DNA of 11,892 nt from Microbacteriaceae bacterium. GTDB taxonomy: Bacteria; Actinomycetota; Actinomycetes; Actinomycetales; Microbacteriaceae. The notes beneath the pieces were generated by a model, which worked only from the letters and a program-made list of their open reading frames with translations, ran no database searches and was not told the DNA's origin. A program made the position numbers and the translations under genes. The stretch spans positions 3,527-15,418 of the forward strand of contig JAHEAT010000059.1 in assembly GCA_024642605.1 (NCBI GenBank). The letters are read 5' to 3'. Positions 7,447 through 11,892 of this stretch are shown here, one piece after another. Positions within the stretch are counted from its first letter, which is position 1; each line of letters starts with the position of its first letter.

Positions 7447-7573
7447 TCTCTCAATCGCGGCTGTGCGAGAGACAAAGGGTGATTCGCCTAATAGCCGGGG
7501 CGAACATGACTTGAAGAAATGCTGGCTCTAAAGCATTTCCCTTATCCGCTATATCCATCTTCGAAAGGACCAC
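7445..7573 (+). promoter_or_regulatory. Structured rpsD leader with three hairpins
   Basis: Three inverted repeats follow one another. TGTCTCTC (7445-7452) pairs with GAGAGACA (7467-7474). TTCGCC (7483-7488) pairs with GGCGAA (7499-7504). GAAATGCT (7516-7523) pairs with AGCATTTC (7532-7539). AAGGG (7475-7479) could also pair with CCCTT (7539-7543), closing hairpins two and three into one junction, although base 7539 is then shared with hairpin three. The rpsD ribosome site AAGGA (7564-7568) is left outside the stems. S4 represses its own synthesis through mRNA leaders in E. coli and Bacillus, so autoregulation is a reasonable idea here, but I do not recognise this structure as either known class. 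Confidence 0.45.
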
Positions 7574-8203
7574 GTGTCTAAATCCACACGTACCCGCAGC
7601 AAGACTCGTTTGTCTCGCGCACTCGGACTAGCCCTCACCCCGAAGGCTGCCAAATACCTAGAAAAGCGTCCATATGCTCCAGGTGAGCACGGTCGCACCA
7701 AGCGCAAGGCCGACAGCGACTACGCCGTTCGTCTTCGCGAAAAGCAGCGTCTACGCGCCCAGTACGGTATTCGTGAGGCTCAGCTTCGCAACACCTTCCA
7801 GGAAGCCAAGCGCGCCGAGGGCCTAACCGGTGAAAACCTGGTTGAGCTTCTAGAGATGCGACTCGACGCCCTCTTGCTTCGTTCGGGTTTCGCCCGCACG
7901 ATCGCTCAGGCTCGTCAAATGGTTGTTCACCGCCACATCCTCGTAAACGGCGAGCGTGTTGACCGCCCATCCTTCCGCGTTAAGCCTGGACAGTTGATTC
8001 ACGTTCACCCGAAGAGCGAGAGCACCGAACCTTTCCAGGTTGCAGCTGCCGGCGGTCACGTTGATGTTCTTCCACCGGTACCTGGTTACCTAGACGTTCA
8101 GCTAGACAAGCTTCACGCAACTCTAGTTCGTCGACCAAAGCGCTCAGAGGTTCCTGTGACCTGTGAAGTTCAGCTTGTGGTTGAGTACTACGCTGCACGA
8201 TAG
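7574..8203 (+). CDS. rpsD: 30S ribosomal protein S4
   Basis: S4 is a primary 16S rRNA-binding protein that nucleates assembly of the 30S body and sits at the mRNA entry tunnel. The 209 residues are full length. The N-terminus has TRSKTRLSRALG and the conserved KRPYAPGEHGR (31-41). The S4 RNA-binding fold covers about 96-160, with ARTIAQARQMV (107-117) and NGERVDRPSFRVKPGQ (125-140). The only cysteine is at 197, so this is the zinc-free form. The C-terminal RRPKRSEVPVTCEVQLVVEYYA is the usual S4 ending. It starts with GTG at 7574, five bases after AAGGA (7564-7568). It stands alone rather than in the alpha operon with rpsM, rpsK and rpoA, and opens the rpsD-DUF948-alaS-ruvX cluster. The N-terminal sequence most resembles Microbacteriaceae S4 from memory. 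Confidence 0.97.
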   Translation: MSKSTRTRSKTRLSRALGLALTPKAAKYLEKRPYAPGEHGRTKRKADSDYAVRLREKQRLRAQYGIREAQLRNTFQEAKRAEGLTGENLVELLEMRLDALLLRSGFARTIAQARQMVVHRHILVNGERVDRPSFRVKPGQLIHVHPKSESTEPFQVAAAGGHVDVLPPVPGYLDVQLDKLHATLVRRPKRSEVPVTCEVQLVVEYYAAR

Positions 8204-8223
8204 TTAGATTCGAAGGAGTCCTG

Positions 8224-8571
8224 ATGAGCATCGGAGATATCGCAGCACTAGTTGCTGCAATTGCGTTTGCGGTGCTATCACTTGCGGCAACCATTCCGCT
8301 AATCAAGCTGGGTAGAACCGTAGACGAAGTCAGTGATTCGATTAAATCGATCACCGACGGAATTGAACCGGTGCTCTCAGGACTCTCCGAAACAGTCGCA
8401 GAAACCAATAAGCAGTTGGTGAAGATCGACAAGATCACCACAAGCGTTGAAGAAGTAACCCTAAACATTGCGTCTCTGAGCGCGGTCTTTGCTCAAGCCG
8501 TTGGCGGCCCGCTCATGAAGCTCGCTGGCTTGGGAGTTAGCCTTTCCAAACTAATCAAAGGCAAGAAGTAA
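8224..8571 (+). CDS. DUF948-type small membrane protein with coiled coil
   Basis: A 115-residue protein of unknown function with one N-terminal membrane helix (about 5-27, from IAALVAAIAF onward). Next comes a region rich in Val/Ile/Ser with heptad-like spacing (about 30-88), then a second, less hydrophobic segment (about 90-110) and a basic tail, LIKGKK. This layout and the position between rpsD and alaS fit the DUF948 family found at this locus in many actinobacteria; the assignment is from memory of the family, not a search. The ATG at 8224 has a strong ribosome site, GAAGGAG (8212-8218), five bases upstream. It lies 20 nt after rpsD and 2 nt before the next gene, so it is surely in the same transcript. 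The shape suggests a membrane-tethered rod, which does not define a role. Confidence 0.85.
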   Translation: MSIGDIAALVAAIAFAVLSLAATIPLIKLGRTVDEVSDSIKSITDGIEPVLSGLSETVAETNKQLVKIDKITTSVEEVTLNIASLSAVFAQAVGGPLMKLAGLGVSLSKLIKGKK

Positions 8572-8573
8572 TC

Positions 8574-8807
8574 ATGAAAAAACTTTTCTGGCTCGTCTCT
8601 GGCATCGCCGTTGGCATGGCTGTAGCCAAGCAAATTGAAACCAACCCGAAAGCCAAGGCTCTAGCCGACGACGTTAAGCGCACGGCCATTGAATTTGGCA
8701 CTGCCTTTGCCGAGGGTTTTGCAGAACGAGAGGCCGAACTGGGCACTCCTGTCGCTAAAGCGCCGGCTAAGAAGTCGCCTGCAGCTACGAAAGCCGCAGC
8801 AAAGTAA
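8574..8807 (+). CDS. Small hypothetical protein with an Ala/Lys-rich tail
   Basis: A 77-residue protein of unknown function. It begins MKKLFWLVSGIAVGMAVAKQ, a short hydrophobic stretch (4-18) with small residues that could be a membrane helix or an uncleaved signal anchor. A helical, charged section follows, ending in FAEGFAEREAEL (45-56). The C-terminus is PVAKAPAKKSPAATKAAAK, a low-complexity basic tail like those of histone-like proteins. Small proteins of similar shape sit next to DUF948 and alaS in other actinobacteria; I recall a family of this kind (perhaps DUF6167) but cannot confirm membership. The start at 8574 is 2 nt after the preceding stop, and AAGAAG just upstream is a weak ribosome site, so it is probably translated by coupling. 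Its stop is 3 nt before alaS. Confidence 0.8.
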   Translation: MKKLFWLVSGIAVGMAVAKQIETNPKAKALADDVKRTAIEFGTAFAEGFAEREAELGTPVAKAPAKKSPAATKAAAK

Positions 8808-8810
8808 ACC

Positions 8811-11462
8811 GTGAAAACCGCTGAAATCAAGCGGCGCTGGCTCAACTTCTTCGAGTCAAAGGGCCACACCGTTGTTCCATCTGCTTCGTTGATTAGCGAA
8901 GACCCTTCCCTTTTATTTACCGTGGCTGGAATGGTCCCTTTCATTCCATACATGAGCGGTCTCGTGCCTGCTCCCTACGGACGCGCAACCAGCGTTCAAA
9001 AGTGCGTGCGCACACTAGATATCGAAGAAGTAGGCAAGACCACCCGTCACGGCACCTTCTTCCAGATGAACGGAAACTTTTCTTTCGGCGACTACTTCAA
9101 ACGTGAGGCAATCGAGTTCGCCTGGGAGTTTTTGACTTCACCCCAGGATGTCGGTGGTCTCGGACTAGACCCGCAGGTTCTCTGGGTGACCGTCTACGAA
9201 AACGACGAAGAATCTATCGGAATGTGGCGTGAAGTCGCCGACATACCTCTTGAGCGAATTCAAAAGCGCGGCATGAAAGACAACTTCTGGTCTACCGGGC
9301 AACCAGGCCCAGCTGGTCCCTGCAGCGAAATCTACTACGACCGCGGTCCGGAGTATGGCCGTGAAGGCGGGCCCGAGGCCGACGAAGATCGCTACATCGA
9401 AATCTGGAACCTCGTGTTCATGCAGTTTGAGCGTGGGGCTGGGGGTGGGAAAGAAGATTACCCAATCATCGGTGAACTTCCAAAGAAGAACATCGACACC
9501 GGAATGGGCTTGGAGCGCGTCGCATTCTTGATGCAGGGTGTCGACAATCTCTATGAGATCGACGAGGTGCGACCAGTACTAGATTTAGCTGCTCAGATTG
9601 CCAAGAAAACTTACGGAGCATCGCTCGCCGATGACGTGCGCTTGAGAGTTGTTGCCGACCACGTGCGTTCAGCTCTGATGTTGATCGGCGACGGAGTGAC
9701 ACCAGCAAACGACGGTCGCGGCTACGTGCTTCGCAGATTGCTCAGACGAGTTGTGCGCTCAATGCGCTTACTAGGTGTTGATCAGCCGGTATTTAAAGAA
9801 CTTTTCAACGCTTCAAAGAACGCAATGGTTGAGTCGTACCCTGAACTCGAACAAGAATTCTCGCGCATCCTCACCACTGCAGTTAACGAAGAGGAAACCT
9901 TCCTGCGCACTCTAGTTGCCGGCTCGGTGGTTCTCGAAGAGGCGCTCGCAGCCACGCAGACCAGCGGATCCAAGATGCTCTCGGGCGAGAGCGCGTTCTT
10001 GCTGCACGACACCTACGGATTTCCGGTTGATCTAACCCTCGAGGTTGCCGAAGAAAAGGGTCTAACCATCGACCGAGATGCATTCAAAGTGCTCATGGCC
10101 GAGCAAAGGGACCGAGCCAAAGCCGATGCCCGCGAGAAGAAGCTGGGCGGTACCGACCTAAGTGTTTACTCGCAGTTCCGCTCGCTAGGCGTAACAAAGT
10201 TCACTGGGTACGACGAACTCGAAACCGACGCGAAAATTATTGGCCTCATCAAGGATGGCGCGGCAACGCAGAAAGCCGCAGCCGGAGACATCGTCGAGGT
10301 CATCCTCGATAGCACGTCGCTCTACGCCGAATCTGGAGGCCAGGAAGCCGACTCGGGAAACATCTTTGGTGACGGGTTTGAGCTTGAAGTTTTGGATGTT
10401 CAGAAGCCGGTTAAAGGACTTGTGACTCACAAAGTTCACGTCAAGAGTGGTGAAGTAGGGCTCGGTGCAAAGGCAACTTCATCTGTCGATTTTGACTGGC
10501 GCTTGGGCGCATGTCAGGCGCACTCGGCAACACACGTAGTGCATGCGGCGCTTCGGCAGGTACTCGGGTCAACCGCTCTGCAATCTGGATCGTACAACAA
10601 GCCCGGTTACTTACGACTTGACTTCAGTTGGCAGCAGGCACTCTCTCTTGAGTTGCGCTCCGAGATCGAAGAAGTAACCAACTTGGCAATTCGCGGAGAT
10701 CTTGCCGTCAGTGCGCAACTAATGAGTTTGCCAGATGCCAAAGAGTGGGGTGCTGTAGCACTGTTCGGTGAAACCTACGACGAATTAGTGCGCGTCATTC
10801 AGATTGGCGGTCCTTGGTCGCGTGAACTCTGCGGTGGAACTCACGTGTCGCGCTCTTCTCAAATCGGACTGGTATCGCTTCTCGGAGATTCGTCGGTGGG
10901 CAGCGGTTCGCGTCGCCTAGAAGCCCTTGTTGGCATCGAAGCCTTCAGATCTTTGGCTAGTGAACGTGCTCTGATAAGTCGTCTGGTGGAGAACCTCAAG
11001 GTGCCTCGCGAGCAGCTTGAAGATCGCATTTTTGCCACTGTGGATGAGTTGAAAGTTGCCCAGAAGAAACTCGCTGCAGCAAACAGCGGGCGTCTTCTAG
11101 AACTAGTTGCACCTTCAATAAGTGCAGCTAGAACAGTTGGTGGTAAGCAGGTTGTCGAAATTCGTCTGGGCGAACTCTCCGATGCTGCCGATCTAAGAAC
11201 TGTGGCGCTTGAAGCTCGTGGTCGTGTAACGAACCAAGCGTGTGTTGTCATCGTGGCTGGTGTGTCGGCAGGTAAGCCGCTGGTCGCTGTAGCAACCACA
11301 GACTCAGCGCGTGCGAGCGGCGCAAAGGCCGGTGAACTTGTGCGCACGGCAAGTGCAGTACTAGGTGGCGGCGGTGGCGGCAAAGATGACTACGCCCAAG
11401 GCGGCGGAACTGACATTGCAAAGCTTGATGAGGCTATTCAAGCAATCGAGAAAGCGCTCTAA
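8811..11462 (+). CDS. alaS: Alanyl-tRNA synthetase
   Basis: AlaRS charges tRNA-Ala in the cytoplasm and hydrolyses mischarged Ser- and Gly-tRNA-Ala. The 883 residues cover the whole family architecture. The class II catalytic domain (about 1-250) has RHGTFFQMNGNFSFGDYF (79-96), GPAGPCSEIYYD (166-177) and TGMGLERVA (230-238). The tRNA-recognition helices follow (about 255-465). The editing domain has HSATH (571-575) and CGGTH (674-678), which supply the zinc ligands, and ESGGQEADSG (507-516) before them. The C-Ala domain ends with the glycine-rich GGGGGGKDDYAQGGG (852-866). Nothing is missing. The GTG start at 8811 has no clear ribosome site, but the previous stop is only 3 nt away, so translation is probably coupled. 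ruvX follows 2 nt after the stop. Confidence 0.98.
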   Translation: MKTAEIKRRWLNFFESKGHTVVPSASLISEDPSLLFTVAGMVPFIPYMSGLVPAPYGRATSVQKCVRTLDIEEVGKTTRHGTFFQMNGNFSFGDYFKREAIEFAWEFLTSPQDVGGLGLDPQVLWVTVYENDEESIGMWREVADIPLERIQKRGMKDNFWSTGQPGPAGPCSEIYYDRGPEYGREGGPEADEDRYIEIWNLVFMQFERGAGGGKEDYPIIGELPKKNIDTGMGLERVAFLMQGVDNLYEIDEVRPVLDLAAQIAKKTYGASLADDVRLRVVADHVRSALMLIGDGVTPANDGRGYVLRRLLRRVVRSMRLLGVDQPVFKELFNASKNAMVESYPELEQEFSRILTTAVNEEETFLRTLVAGSVVLEEALAATQTSGSKMLSGESAFLLHDTYGFPVDLTLEVAEEKGLTIDRDAFKVLMAEQRDRAKADAREKKLGGTDLSVYSQFRSLGVTKFTGYDELETDAKIIGLIKDGAATQKAAAGDIVEVILDSTSLYAESGGQEADSGNIFGDGFELEVLDVQKPVKGLVTHKVHVKSGEVGLGAKATSSVDFDWRLGACQAHSATHVVHAALRQVLGSTALQSGSYNKPGYLRLDFSWQQALSLELRSEIEEVTNLAIRGDLAVSAQLMSLPDAKEWGAVALFGETYDELVRVIQIGGPWSRELCGGTHVSRSSQIGLVSLLGDSSVGSGSRRLEALVGIEAFRSLASERALISRLVENLKVPREQLEDRIFATVDELKVAQKKLAAANSGRLLELVAPSISAARTVGGKQVVEIRLGELSDAADLRTVALEARGRVTNQACVVIVAGVSAGKPLVAVATTDSARASGAKAGELVRTASAVLGGGGGGKDDYAQGGGTDIAKLDEAIQAIEKAL

Positions 11463-11464
11463 GC

Positions 11465-11892
11465 ATGCAGCGCGGCCGCAGATTGGCCTTCGACGTTGGC
11501 ACGGTGCGCATCGGCGTGGCGGTTTGTGACCCAGATGGAATCCTGGCTTCTCCGCTTCAAAGAATTGAACGAGATGGCTCAGAACTCGAAGCCGTGAAGA
11601 GATTGTTGGCCGAATTGGAGCCCGTGGCAATCTATGTTGGTTTGCCCATCAACCTTGAAGGCAAGTTCACCCAATCGACATACGACGCCGTCTACTTTGC
11701 CGAAGACCTAGAGGAAATTACCAGCACGCGTGTTCGCATGGTTGACGAGCGATTGAGCACCCGGGCCGCGCAGGCGCAAATGCATAGCGCCGGAAAATCG
11801 ATCAAAAGTTCGAAAGACTGGATAGATTCTGCCAGCGCTGTAGAGATCTTGGAGCGAGCGCTCGATGTACTAAAAGCAGGTCGCGAAGCGGG
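11465..11892 (+). CDS. ruvX: Holliday-junction-resolvase-like protein RuvX/YqgF, 3' end outside window
   Basis: RuvX/YqgF has an RNase H-like fold and is annotated either as a putative Holliday junction resolvase or as a nuclease that matures the 5' end of 16S rRNA. There are 142 complete codons and no stop before the edge. The family's conserved elements are present: DVGTVRIGVAV (10-20, with catalytic Asp10), VGLP (58-61) ahead of the glycine-containing loop, DERLSTRAA (94-102, with Glu95), and Asp121 in DSASAVEILERAL (121-133). RuvX is usually about 140-160 residues, so few residues are likely missing. The ATG at 11465 is 2 nt after the alaS stop. Linkage alaS-ruvX, normally followed by mltG and aroE in actinobacteria, supports the call. 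The rRNA-processing role would fit the link to rpsD and alaS, but that is inference. Confidence 0.93.
   Translation, partial: MQRGRRLAFDVGTVRIGVAVCDPDGILASPLQRIERDGSELEAVKRLLAELEPVAIYVGLPINLEGKFTQSTYDAVYFAEDLEEITSTRVRMVDERLSTRAAQAQMHSAGKSIKSSKDWIDSASAVEILERALDVLKAGREA

Noticed and set aside
7436..7464. Second rpsD promoter with TTGTCA as -35
   Set aside because: The hexamer is good, but the bases 17 nt downstream (GGCTGT) do not resemble a -10.
11364..11381. GGTGGCGGC-type tandem repeat
   Set aside because: It simply encodes the conserved glycine-rich stretch of the AlaRS C-terminal domain.
10859..11383. 174-codon antisense open frame within alaS
   Set aside because: It mirrors a clearly real alaS reading frame; composition is Ser/Arg/Ala-rich as expected from reverse reading, and no ribosome site or family motif is visible.
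1..11892. Mobile element, CRISPR array, phage remnant, defence or toxin-antitoxin system
   Set aside because: Every coding region is a recognisable core gene or a conserved unknown, gaps are short, and no direct repeats, integrase, transposase or tRNA-adjacent junction is visible.

Overview
This window is a compact, gene-dense stretch of bacterial core genome. Gene content and order are those of an actinobacterium: secD-secF-rel, then a DUF349 protein and a membrane cyclophilin on the opposite strand, then rarA, rpsD, a DUF948 protein, a small hypothetical protein, alaS and ruvX. The zinc-free S4 (rpsD) of 209 residues, standing alone upstream of DUF948/alaS, resembles from memory the S4 of Micrococcales, especially Microbacteriaceae. 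Base composition looks close to balanced by eye, which is low for that group. Together with the short gaps it suggests a streamlined, possibly freshwater planktonic lineage (Rhodoluna/Aquiluna-like). That placement is inference.

Layout. Positions 1-672 hold the C-terminal part of SecD, followed after 2 nt by SecF (675-1643), the accessory half of the Sec translocon. After a 43-nt gap comes the bifunctional (p)ppGpp synthetase/hydrolase Rel (1688-3931). It converges, 19 nt apart, on a minus-strand pair: a membrane-anchored cyclophilin (5974 down to 5213) and then a DUF349 coiled-coil protein (5183 down to 3951). A 90-nt divergent region separates the cyclophilin from rarA (6065-7393), a AAA+ replication-fork ATPase. 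A 180-nt gap, the longest here, leads to rpsD. It holds a candidate extended -10 promoter, a 15-bp inverted repeat and three consecutive hairpins. The last block, rpsD - DUF948 - small protein - alaS - ruvX, has gaps of 20, 2, 3 and 2 nt and looks like one transcription unit. RuvX runs off the right edge.

The genes serve protein export (SecDF, extracytoplasmic folding by the cyclophilin), stringent response (Rel), translation (S4, alanyl-tRNA synthetase) and genome maintenance or rRNA processing (RarA, RuvX). I see no mobile element, CRISPR array, tRNA or rRNA gene, phage remnant or defence system. All catalytic motifs I checked are intact and no gene looks frameshifted.

I do not find an obvious new biological system. 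The least explained piece is the structured leader before rpsD. Secondary points are the uncharacterised DUF349, DUF948 and 77-residue proteins, the possibly leaderless rarA start, and a repeated stop-start junction in the operons.
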